Shown here piece by piece: positions 57,051 through 64,000 of a stretch of 64,000 nt of DNA (position 1 is its first letter; the number at the start of each line of letters is the position of its first letter). Made by a program: the position numbers and the translations under genes. The stretch is from assembly GCF_029016285.1 (NCBI RefSeq), contig NZ_CP091975.1, positions 1,178,001 through 1,242,000 on the forward strand, in the 5' to 3' direction. The notes beneath the pieces were generated by a model. That model was given only the letters and a program-made list of their open reading frames with translations. It was not told where the DNA came from and did no database searches. The stretch comes from Vibrio sp. DW001 (lineage in GTDB: Bacteria; Pseudomonadota; Gammaproteobacteria; Enterobacterales; Vibrionaceae).

Positions 57051-58010
57051 GTGAAAGATAAATTGCCTCCCCTACAAGGCCTGTTTTATTTTTATGTTGC
57101 TGCAGAAAAAGGCAGTTTTAAATTAGCCGCTGAGCAGTTGTTTGTTAGTGCAGCGGCAATCAGTCAACAAGTACGTCAGTTAGAAGAATGGTTAGATTGT
57201 GAGTTATTTGTGCGACAACACAGAAAAGTTTTGTTGACGACCGAAGGCGAGACGCTTTTTCAGTCAGCCAAGAAAGGGTTCGCTCACCTGCAAGATGGCG
57301 TCAGAAACCTAAACCAAGATCCAGAGCCCGGTAGATTGTCAATTTCAACCCATCCGACTTTCGCCCAACATTGGTTGATTCCGCGTATTAATCATTTTCG
57401 ATCTCTCTACCCTCAGTTATCGTTATTGGTGGATCCGAAAAATGAGCTGGTTAACTTTCAAGATGGTTTAGTGGATATCTGTATTCGTTATGGTCACGGC
57501 CAATACGCTAATGTTGAATCCGTTTGGTTGATGGACGAAATTTTATACCCTGTTTGTCACCCCAGTTATCAACAGAAGCATCAACTATTTGATGTGACTA
57601 ATCTATCTAAAGTAGACTTAATTGAAGATGTATGGCCGGATATGAACTGGTCAATATGGTTTGAAACGATGCAGCTTTCTACTGGGCATGCTTCCATTGA
57701 ATATGACGGTTCGCAATTTGTAATGGAAGGGGCATTGTCAGCGCAAGGCGTTGCCTTAGTCAAACATAGCTTGGCTAATCGATATTTACGTGAGGGGAAC
57801 TTGGTGCGTATCGGTGATAAAGCGGTAAAGTCTCGATACAGTTATTATCTTTGTGCACCTAAAGGGTACTTTCGTCGTGAAAAGATTCGTTCATTTGTTG
57901 ACTGGATTCAACAACAGGTGCAAGAGTTCAAACAAAACGACGCGGAAGGTATCAACCTTCTTGATCTGCCACCGGAAAAGGATGGCGTGATTGACCTCAA
58001 AAAACCCTAG
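57051..58010 (+). CDS. LysR-family transcriptional regulator, GcvA-like
   Basis: A 319-residue LysR regulator of the GcvA subgroup. The winged helix reads GLFYFYVAAEKGSFKLAAEQ, LFVSAAAISQQVRQLEEWLD and FVRQHRKVLLTTEGE; the effector domain covers about 95-300. The start is GTG with AAGGAG about eight bases upstream. It is divergent from the DUF1127 gene, and the 100-base gap contains ACTCAAT (56988) and ATTGAGT (57030), a possible split operator. A hairpin follows the stop. Confidence 0.92.
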   Translation: MKDKLPPLQGLFYFYVAAEKGSFKLAAEQLFVSAAAISQQVRQLEEWLDCELFVRQHRKVLLTTEGETLFQSAKKGFAHLQDGVRNLNQDPEPGRLSISTHPTFAQHWLIPRINHFRSLYPQLSLLVDPKNELVNFQDGLVDICIRYGHGQYANVESVWLMDEILYPVCHPSYQQKHQLFDVTNLSKVDLIEDVWPDMNWSIWFETMQLSTGHASIEYDGSQFVMEGALSAQGVALVKHSLANRYLREGNLVRIGDKAVKSRYSYYLCAPKGYFRREKIRSFVDWIQQQVQEFKQNDAEGINLLDLPPEKDGVIDLKKP

Positions 58011-58034
58011 CCTTATCTAACTTGAGATAAGGCT
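58000..58034 (-). terminator. Terminator between convergent LysR and AraC genes
   Basis: AGCCTTATCT (58009-58018) and AGATAAGGCT (58025-58034) form a perfect 10-bp stem. Read on the minus strand it is followed by AGGGTTTTTTG, making a good terminator for the AraC/GyrI-like gene. Confidence 0.85.
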
Positions 58035-58047
58035 GCGTATACAATTA

Positions 58048-58947
58048 TTACCTAACTGAGCTACAGAAACTAACATCCGATTCATTGGTTTCTGGGTTGA
58101 AGCTATGGTAAAGCTCGAAGCATGGGCCGTCGCCCATCTCTATCCCTAGATCAACGATTTGGGCGATGTGTTCGTTCCACGCCGGTCCGTATTGGGACAT
58201 GTCAGTGATCTGTTTTCGCAACGTGGCATAGCGGCCCCCGACAAATAGTTGTTTTTCTACCGTTCCTGCTACTTTTACATTCTCTGGAACCAATAAGCCA
58301 ATATCCGTTCGGCACTTTTCCGCCGGCGTTATTTCAGGGTTGTCGTGGTAGATGAATATACAAGTAGCGTCTGCGACGCCTTCGGAGTTCGCCCAACCAT
58401 AAAGGGCGTCTAGCGCGGGCTTGTAGTTCTCACCGTAAGGTCCAGTGACTCGAACGTAAGCTAAGGTTCCTTGGTCAAATTGTTGCTTAATCATGTTTAT
58501 TCTCCTCTGTGTCGTGTGAGAAGAATTATAGGAAGTGTTTTCGACTAAGTCGTTTCCGTTTTTGCTGTGTGCGTTTCCTATCTTGCTCTTTCGAAGAACC
58601 TGAGAAAAAATGGTGAGATTGGTGCACTCACGAACTTCACTGGGGGAAAGATCAAAATGTTTGCGAAATGCTTTCGCGAAGTTTTGGGAACTGGAAAACC
58701 CTTGCTCTAAGGCGACGTCAATAATAGGTGGTTTGTTATAGAAAAGGTCGTGTGCTGCTTTTTGTAATCGAAGACGACGCAGAAATTCATTTAATGTTTC
58801 CCCAGTAACACTTTTGAAAACTCGGTGGAAGTGATAGGGGGAAAGTGCGGCTAGTTTAGCCACCTCCACTAAATTCAGCGGCACATTGTAATTTTGTTCT
58901 AAAAAACGAATAACGGGCTTCAGTTTGGTTTGGTAATCCGTTCTCAT
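58048..58947 (-). CDS. AraC-family regulator with GyrI-like effector domain
   Basis: A 299-residue regulator. The two AraC helix-turn-helices are at the N-terminus (NLVEVAKLAALSPYHFHRVF and IIDVALEQGFSSSQNFAKAF, about residues 15-110). A GyrI/SbmC-like effector-binding domain follows at about 150-295 (LAYVRVTGPYGENYKPALDALYGWAN, RYATLRKQITDM, FELYHSFNPET), the arrangement of the Rob/YobU group. ATG 58947, after AAGAGACCC, is chosen over an in-frame start 24 codons upstream whose extra residues are tyrosine/isoleucine-rich. The inducer is unknown, probably a cationic or hydrophobic molecule. It lies 81 bases downstream of another AraC gene in the same direction. Confidence 0.9.
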   Translation of the reverse strand: MRTDYQTKLKPVIRFLEQNYNVPLNLVEVAKLAALSPYHFHRVFKSVTGETLNEFLRRLRLQKAAHDLFYNKPPIIDVALEQGFSSSQNFAKAFRKHFDLSPSEVRECTNLTIFSQVLRKSKIGNAHSKNGNDLVENTSYNSSHTTQRRINMIKQQFDQGTLAYVRVTGPYGENYKPALDALYGWANSEGVADATCIFIYHDNPEITPAEKCRTDIGLLVPENVKVAGTVEKQLFVGGRYATLRKQITDMSQYGPAWNEHIAQIVDLGIEMGDGPCFELYHSFNPETNESDVSFCSSVR

Positions 58948-59027
58948 TTGGGTCTCTTTATAACAATAAATGATAGTGTAAGTGTACAATTTACTGTGTT
59001 TTTGTACAGTTAAAATCATTCGGTTCG

Positions 59028-59927
59028 TTAAATGCCTTCCCGATAATGCTTAGGTGCAACGTTGAAATACTTACTGAATTGATTCGAAAACTCATACTGT
59101 GATGCGTAGCCTAGATCTGCTGCGATAACCGAGATACGTTTTTTGGTCGATCTTAAAAGACGACAAGCCTCATCCATTCGTTTTCTGATCAAATATTCTT
59201 TTGGAGAGACACCAATGTGTTTTTTAAATGTCTTTCGAAATTTTTCGTAGCCCCAGCCTTTATCTGCGCAGTACGCTTTGAGGTCAAATCGAACGGCATA
59301 ACGGACCTCGAAATCGGTGATGCTTTCCGTGATCATATCGCTTGGAATAGTAGCTTCATCTTGAGAGGTCAATAACGTTCTCATTATGTTCAGGAAACTT
59401 AAATAAGCATCGAATACATCCTCTTCGTTGGCGTTTTGTAACTGTGACATTAGGGATTCAATGTCGGGCTTAATACCCGGGCATACGGCATTACTGTACA
59501 CCGCGATATCTCTGTTGATCAAAGACATGCCACTTAGGTGTTCATACAACTCTTCGTTACAGTCTAGATAGTATTCTTGCCAATCACTGTGGGGATTAAC
59601 CACCGTGGTATGTATGACTTTTGGTCTGCGTTGAAATACACAGCCTGGCGACAACGGGTAAAGTTTGCCTTTTTCGTCGGTATAACTCCCATTTCCTCGA
59701 ATGACATAAACCAAAGAAAAGAAGGGAAATTTAATATTAATATGTTCAGTTTCAATGCCGGGTTTATGTATGTATCCACACCCAATCCAGTTTTGTGACG
59801 CCCCCAATGTCCGTGAATAATTCGAAGGAGAATTAACACCAGAGCACTCTTTAGCAATCAGTTCACTCTCAAATAATGCTTCCTTTGCGTAAAACTTATG
59901 TGAATTTTTTTCTACCATTAGTGCCAT
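59028..59927 (-). CDS. AraC-family regulator with cupin sensor domain
   Basis: A 299-residue AraC/XylS regulator. The N-terminal cupin-like AraC-binding domain includes FFSLVYVIRGNGSYTDEKGK and SPGCVFQRRPKVIH. The C-terminal tandem HTH includes CADKGWGYEKFRKTFKKHIG and ISVIAADLGYASQYEFSNQF, ending KYFNVAPKHYREGI. The sensor type is that of sugar or sugar-acid regulators, but no cognate catabolic gene is nearby. It is divergent from a small gene with a strong ribosome site at 60042. Confidence 0.9.
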   Translation of the reverse strand: MALMVEKNSHKFYAKEALFESELIAKECSGVNSPSNYSRTLGASQNWIGCGYIHKPGIETEHINIKFPFFSLVYVIRGNGSYTDEKGKLYPLSPGCVFQRRPKVIHTTVVNPHSDWQEYYLDCNEELYEHLSGMSLINRDIAVYSNAVCPGIKPDIESLMSQLQNANEEDVFDAYLSFLNIMRTLLTSQDEATIPSDMITESITDFEVRYAVRFDLKAYCADKGWGYEKFRKTFKKHIGVSPKEYLIRKRMDEACRLLRSTKKRISVIAADLGYASQYEFSNQFSKYFNVAPKHYREGI

Positions 59928-60041
59928 CCATACGAAATATTGTTGTTGCCATTAAGCATATTCAATATACCAGACATGACATTTTATTTCGTGACAATGC
60001 TTATATAATAGGTGATAACAAAAGGTGGAGGAGGTTTTATT

Positions 60042-60281
60042 ATGAACCAGTTAACAAAACATAAGTTATTTTACTATAAAAATTCTTATGCCAATAAGCA
60101 CATCGAATTAACCAATTCGCATATCAATATGGATGGTGACAAGAGTTTTAAGCTCGACGTTGTGCATTTCGGACTAAAGCTTGGCATGGTTATTAAGTCG
60201 GTTTGCCTAGCACTCAGTGACCGTGGATTAGAGCTTTACCTCCTTGTCATTCCTTTGGGCCTCATGGCCATGTTTTTATAG
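60042..60281 (+). CDS. Small protein with C-terminal hydrophobic helix, unknown
   Basis: A 79-residue protein with an unusually strong ribosome site (GGAGGAGG about 8 bases before the ATG) and its own terminator. The first 45 residues are polar and Lys/His/Asn-rich. Then come two hydrophobic stretches (LGMVIKSVCLAL and LELYLLVIPLGLMAMFL); the last is a likely membrane helix ending the protein. It has no recognised family. Options include a small membrane regulator, a toxin-like peptide, or a partner of the divergent AraC regulator; the sequence does not decide. Confidence 0.55.
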   Translation: MNQLTKHKLFYYKNSYANKHIELTNSHINMDGDKSFKLDVVHFGLKLGMVIKSVCLALSDRGLELYLLVIPLGLMAMFL

Positions 60282-60297
60282 GGTTGGTCCCCGTTGA

Positions 60298-60325
60298 GGA
60301 CGCGGATAAAGCGTCCTTTTTTTTA
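60298..60325 (+). terminator. Terminator after the small membrane protein gene
   Basis: GGACGC (60298-60303) and GCGTCC (60311-60316) form a GC-rich stem with a 7-base loop, followed by T8. It is a good rho-independent terminator, and supports a real short transcript from 60042. Confidence 0.85.
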
Positions 60326-60355
60326 TTTTTTATCGGGATAGTCTCATCCACATGA

Positions 60356-61216
60356 TTAACGTGCTGTTTTTTTCTGTTGTGCGATGAATACCAGAGCAAT
60401 TCCGCCCAAAATACACGCGGTAGAAAGCACAATATTAAAAGAGAGTGGTTCTCTTACAATGATGGCGCCTCCAAGCAAAGCTATTGCAGGTACTGAAAGT
60501 TGAACAATTGATGCCGTAAGCACGGTGAGTTGCTTTAACGCCATATACCAGATGACATAACCTAGTGCTGAAGTGAAAACGCCAGAGCAGACAGCCAACA
60601 AAAGACCAGTTTGAGTAATACTGTCTATATTTAATAGCCATGGCAGCATTAGAAGAGCAATCACCAAACTACCCACAAAACCTTGGGTGGTAGATTGTAG
60701 AGGTGCGCCAGACGCTTTTCCTTGAAGGGTAAATATTGCCCAACATACTCCAGACACCGCCATCAATAGAGCCGAGATGAGATCTGGTCTCGTTGCAGAA
60801 GGCAAAAGCAAAACCAGAAAACCACTGATGGCAACACCAATGCCTAGCCACTCAAAACCAATAATGTGGTTTCCTCTATAAGTGTAAGCGATCAACATAC
60901 TTAATTGTACCACCCCAAACAGAATAAGTGCGCCTGTCCCTGTTCCAAGTTTGATGTACGCAAATGAAAAAAACAGCGCGTAGCCAAGCAGCGATATAGA
61001 CGAAATGAATACGGATTTTTTGTTGATGGGCGGGGCGGATGAGTTGGATTGACGGAAAATAAGCGTAATAACAATGAGAGTTATTGCTCCAGAAAAAATC
61101 CGAATTAGTGTGAACGATCCCGCATCGATGTGTTCTTCTAGTAACGCAATACGACATAAAATAGAGTTGGCTGCGAAAGCAAGCATAGCAACAAAGGTAA
61201 GGAGTAAGGTTTTCAC
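60356..61216 (-). CDS. EamA/DMT-family transporter
   Basis: A 286-residue inner-membrane transporter with ten helices in two EamA repeats. It starts KTLLLTFVAMLAFAANSILCR, followed by SFTLIRIFSGAITLIVITL; the second repeat includes ALLMAVSGVCWAIFTLQGKA and the last helices IALLGGAIIVREPLS and CILGGIALVFI. GTG 61216 is preferred to the GTG three codons upstream because AAGAAG then lies at a better distance. Substrate unknown. It is convergent with the small gene at 60042 and downstream of the GGDEF-EAL gene. Confidence 0.88.
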   Translation of the reverse strand: MKTLLLTFVAMLAFAANSILCRIALLEEHIDAGSFTLIRIFSGAITLIVITLIFRQSNSSAPPINKKSVFISSISLLGYALFFSFAYIKLGTGTGALILFGVVQLSMLIAYTYRGNHIIGFEWLGIGVAISGFLVLLLPSATRPDLISALLMAVSGVCWAIFTLQGKASGAPLQSTTQGFVGSLVIALLMLPWLLNIDSITQTGLLLAVCSGVFTSALGYVIWYMALKQLTVLTASIVQLSVPAIALLGGAIIVREPLSFNIVLSTACILGGIALVFIAQQKKTAR

Positions 61217-61314
61217 ATTGACCACTTCTTAGCGAATAGTTGCGCCATTGTGGCGTGTTTTTATTACCTAATCTAGTATAAGTCGTACCTTTATATACTG
61301 TTTAGGTATATAGC

Positions 61315-63027
61315 TTAACTTTCTAGTTGGATTTGTAATAGAGATAGCATCTGTTCGGCTTTTACTGGCTTGTAGTAAAAGTACCCTTGAGCGGAATCGC
61401 TCCCGAGTTGACGACAAATCTGAGCTTGAGTTTCAGTTTCAACGCCTTCTACAACGATAATGAGATCGAGGATGTGTCCCACGTCTATAATTGCCTTCAA
61501 AATCGCTTCATCTTTGCGATCATTCGGTACTTCTGTCACAAATGCCCTATCAATCTTAAGGTAACGGATTGGGAATTTTCGTAGATAACTTAGTGATGAA
61601 TAGCCAGTGCCAAAATCGTCAATGGATATCGCCGTGCCTGCTTTTTGTAGACGTTTTAACTTAATCATCAAATCGTCGTTCGCGGCAATTAATGTGTGTT
61701 CCGTCAACTCAATGCCGAGATCTTTTGGCTGTAAGCCAAACTCGCGCAACGTGTCAAATAAGAAGGAGAAAAAGTGGTTCTGTGTTAATTGTCTACCAGA
61801 GACATTGATGTCAACTCGTATGTCTTTAATACCTTGTTGCTTCCATTGCGATATCTGTTTGCAGGCACTTCTGAGCACCCATTCGCCAATCTTAATAATC
61901 AGATCTGAACGTTCTGCAATTGGGATGAAAATATCCGGACCTACTGCCTTAATCGTAGGGGTTGGATCCCATCGAATTAATGCTTCACAAGAAATTATTT
62001 TATTATTGTTAAGGTCAACTTGAGGCTGATAAACGAGATGAAACTGATCTAAATAAAGTGAATCTCTGAGGTGATTTGAGATCTCTCGTTGGAAGCGGAG
62101 AACGTTATGAATAGATTTGTCAAAAAAACGATAGCGATTCCGGCCATCTTCCTTTGCTTGATACATGGCGGCATCTGAATATTTAAGTAACTGATCTGTA
62201 TCGATACCATCCTTTGGGTATAGGCTGATTCCGATGCTTGCTGTAATGTATATATTCTGTTTAAAAAGCGTAAACGTCTGTTCGAACTCAGACATGAGTT
62301 TATGCACCACAATCTCGACGTCACTATTGTTTTGAATATTTGGCAGAACGACTAGAAACTCATCGCCACCAAATCGAGAAAGCGTATCGTACATCCTTAG
62401 ACGACGCTTGAGTCGCTGAGCAACCTGTATTAATAAGCGGTCCCCAGCATTATGTCCCATAGTATCGTTAATCTCTTTAAATAGGTCGAGATCGATAAAC
62501 AACACGGCCATTTTCTGATTGAATCGTTTTGCTTCGCTGATTCGGCGAGCGAGTTCTTCCTCAAAATACCTCCGGTTGGGGAGGTCAGTTAAACTGTCTG
62601 TGGTTGCTATTCGTTGCAGTTCGAGCTTCGAATTATACTGCTCGGTAAGATCAACATCGACGCAGAACATTTCTGGTTCATCCGATCCTTGTTTAAACAT
62701 GATGTGGCTTGAGTACACGATTACTTGCTGGCCGTCTTTGCGTCGTAAGCAAAGCTCTCCGGCAGGAATAGCGATGTTGTGGTCGATCCACGCTTTATGG
62801 AGGTCAATAACGATCTGTTGCATGGCGTCAGGAATAATGAGATCTTCTAAGGTTTGTCCGAACGCCTCTTCTTTGGAGTATCCATAGATCTCGCAGCTTG
62901 CTTCATTCCAATAGATTACCTTCCTGTTTTTGTCATAACCTTGTACTGCCACTTTTGGCATTGACTCTATGAGCCGCAAAAATCGAGATTCATTAGGATC
63001 GTATGCGTTCATAGATTGAGTATTCAA
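61315..63027 (-). CDS. PAS-GGDEF-EAL cyclic-di-GMP protein
   Basis: A 570-residue soluble cyclic-di-GMP enzyme. A PAS domain (about 15-125, including GYDKNRKVIYWNEASCEIYG and a PAC segment) precedes a GGDEF domain (about 140-305) with an intact GGDEF at 220-224 and an inhibitory I-site RxxD at 211-214 exactly five residues before it. An EAL domain (about 320-565) has EAL at 348-350 (ISCEALIRW), DDFGTGYSSL and EGVET. Both activities look intact, so it could make or degrade the messenger depending on the PAS ligand. The start is TTG 63027 with GGAGG nine bases upstream; ATG 63012 is too far from that site. No membrane helix or signal peptide. Confidence 0.93.
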   Translation of the reverse strand: MNTQSMNAYDPNESRFLRLIESMPKVAVQGYDKNRKVIYWNEASCEIYGYSKEEAFGQTLEDLIIPDAMQQIVIDLHKAWIDHNIAIPAGELCLRRKDGQQVIVYSSHIMFKQGSDEPEMFCVDVDLTEQYNSKLELQRIATTDSLTDLPNRRYFEEELARRISEAKRFNQKMAVLFIDLDLFKEINDTMGHNAGDRLLIQVAQRLKRRLRMYDTLSRFGGDEFLVVLPNIQNNSDVEIVVHKLMSEFEQTFTLFKQNIYITASIGISLYPKDGIDTDQLLKYSDAAMYQAKEDGRNRYRFFDKSIHNVLRFQREISNHLRDSLYLDQFHLVYQPQVDLNNNKIISCEALIRWDPTPTIKAVGPDIFIPIAERSDLIIKIGEWVLRSACKQISQWKQQGIKDIRVDINVSGRQLTQNHFFSFLFDTLREFGLQPKDLGIELTEHTLIAANDDLMIKLKRLQKAGTAISIDDFGTGYSSLSYLRKFPIRYLKIDRAFVTEVPNDRKDEAILKAIIDVGHILDLIIVVEGVETETQAQICRQLGSDSAQGYFYYKPVKAEQMLSLLQIQLES

Positions 63028-63478
63028 TGCGGTCCACCTCCGTACAGAGTGCTGTCATAAGGATATTCCAATGATGCCGTTCTACATTTAACTCTATGAA
63101 ATTATGAGTAAAAAGCAAGTTTTCGACCGAATTCAAACCCGAATGGCATTGGTGTGTTGAGTGAGTGTACATGACCATTCAATTTTTTATGCATCAATAT
63201 TAGAGAGATAGATTAATAGATCTATTGATAGTGCGACGAGTACGTACGACTAAAGGGTTATATCTCGTTTTTCTAATTTAAGCGGATAAATACGTTCAGT
63301 AATTGACCACTAGCACAAATTTAAATTGTGCGCAGGGCTATAGTAAAAGCCTAAAAAAGAGAAAAACAACGAGTGAGAAGCAATAGTAAAGATTTTACAA
63401 TGGAGCGCACGTTAGAAGAAAAATTTGCCACAATCGTGACGCCGCTTTCGTTTTTACCCAAACATAAGGTAGAACAAT
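63028..63478. other. 451-base upstream region of the oxidoreductase gene
   Basis: There is no long gene here. Visible items are the palindrome at 63313-63331 and a 38-codon reading frame at 63400-63516 (plus) that overlaps the start of the oxidoreductase gene. The left end must carry the promoter of the GGDEF-EAL gene. Confidence 0.5.
63313..63331. promoter_or_regulatory. Palindrome upstream of the oxidoreductase gene
   Basis: GCACAA (63313-63318) and TTGTGC (63326-63331) flank an AT core (ATTTAAA), giving a 19-base palindrome about 150 bases before the 63479 start. The shape fits a dimeric repressor or activator site; no regulator can be named. Confidence 0.4.
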
Positions 63479-64000
63479 ATGAGCAATTCGTTAAAGGATA
63501 TGACCCTGCCACCTGACCTGACCATTAAAAAAGGGTCTGGCCCCGTACGTACTAAATTTCCAATCTATTCAAACTCTCTGCCGCCTTGTAACCATGCATG
63601 CCCGACAGGCAGCAACATTCAAAAATGGCTATCCTTAGCGCAAGAAGAACGGTATGAAGAAGCGTTTCAAGAACTGGTACTGAATAACCCGCTTCCCGCG
63701 ATTCATGGGCGCGTTTGTTATCACCCTTGCGAAACCGCTTGCAACAGAACCGATGTTGATCAACCTGTCAGTATTCATGCTGTCGAGCGCTACTTGGGCG
63801 ATGTTGCTATTGAGAAAAAATGGCCAGTGCGCTTTGATGCGAAAGCGACGGGGAAAAGGGTATTAGTGGTGGGGGCTGGACCGAGTGGTTTAGCAACAGC
63901 GTATCATCTAAAACGATTCGGTCATGATGTCGAAATCCATGAAGCCGGACCGATGGCGGGTGGAATGATGCATTTCGGTATTCCTGCCTACCGCTTACCT
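63479..64000 (+). CDS. Glutamate-synthase-small-subunit-like FAD oxidoreductase (partial)
   Basis: Only the first 174 codons are in the window; the gene runs off the right edge. The protein begins MSNSLKDMTLPPDLT. The N-terminal iron-sulfur region follows, with cysteines in PPCNHACPTGSNIQ and GRVCYHPCETACNR, the ligand pattern of GltD-like Fer4_20 domains. The FAD motif is VLVVGAGPSGLATAYHLKRF, followed by GMMHFGIPAYRLP. It is related to GltD, PreT and AegA-type NAD(P)H oxidoreductases. AAGGTAG precedes the ATG. Its partner subunit would lie downstream, outside the window. Confidence 0.85.
   Translation, partial: MSNSLKDMTLPPDLTIKKGSGPVRTKFPIYSNSLPPCNHACPTGSNIQKWLSLAQEERYEEAFQELVLNNPLPAIHGRVCYHPCETACNRTDVDQPVSIHAVERYLGDVAIEKKWPVRFDAKATGKRVLVVGAGPSGLATAYHLKRFGHDVEIHEAGPMAGGMMHFGIPAYRLP

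Noticed and set aside
61607..62023. 138-codon frame antisense to the GGDEF-EAL gene
   Set aside because: It covers the conserved EAL domain in reverse and has no independent support.

Overview
The window looks like chromosomal DNA of a marine gamma-proteobacterium, most likely a Vibrio or close relative. The evidence is the lrp-ftsK-lolA-rarA-serS block followed by bioA and bioBFCD, a DUF3465 secreted protein, a GlyGly-CTERM trypsin-like protease, MipA/OmpV, pseudouridine-degradation genes and moderately AT-rich DNA. There is no rRNA, no recognised tRNA, no CRISPR array and no intact insertion sequence.

Region 1 (1-12.5 kb) is core genome: Lrp, the DNA translocase FtsK, lipoprotein chaperone LolA, the AAA+ protein RarA and seryl-tRNA synthetase. 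The biotin genes follow, with bioA divergent from bioBFCD and a BirA-type operator between them. A near-perfect bidirectional terminator closes the biotin operon.

Region 2 (12.5-22.5 kb) is an accessory carbohydrate locus. It holds a galactitol-type PTS (EIIA, EIIC, EIIB as separate genes), a private HPr, a LevR-type sigma54 activator with PTS-regulation domains, a class II ketose-bisphosphate aldolase, a triosephosphate-isomerase paralogue and a YjbQ-family protein. A divergent GH32-fold protein has lost the usual catalytic residues. Two matching -24/-12 (sigma54) promoters precede EIIA and EIIC. The sugar cannot be named from sequence.

Region 3 (22.5-31.5 kb) has a DUF3465 protein, a YihU-like hydroxyacid dehydrogenase, a small accessory-looking patch (Lar-like zinc ribbon, unknown 97-residue protein, Ig-like lipoprotein) and a choline-to-betaine operon, betB-betA-BCCT transporter, without betI.

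Region 4 (31.5-45.4 kb) starts with the most striking gene: a choline/carnitine O-acyltransferase homologue divergent from betBA, whose substrate-pocket residues look choline-like rather than carnitine-like. Then come an aldo/keto reductase, a MerR-quinone reductase pair, a secreted serine protease, a LysR regulator, a DUF1254 protein, MipA, pirin, a glutathionyl-hydroquinone reductase, an AbgT transporter and a lipoprotein.

Region 5 (45.4-64 kb) holds sulfurtransferase, nitroreductase, periplasmic MsrAB, PsuG-PsuK, LysR with an ABM monooxygenase and a Gfo/Idh/MocA oxidoreductase, GlpD with a GlpR-type operator, two EamA transporters, MAPEG, DUF1127 with a LysR regulator, two AraC regulators, a GGDEF-EAL protein and the start of a glutamate-synthase-small-subunit-like oxidoreductase cut by the window edge.
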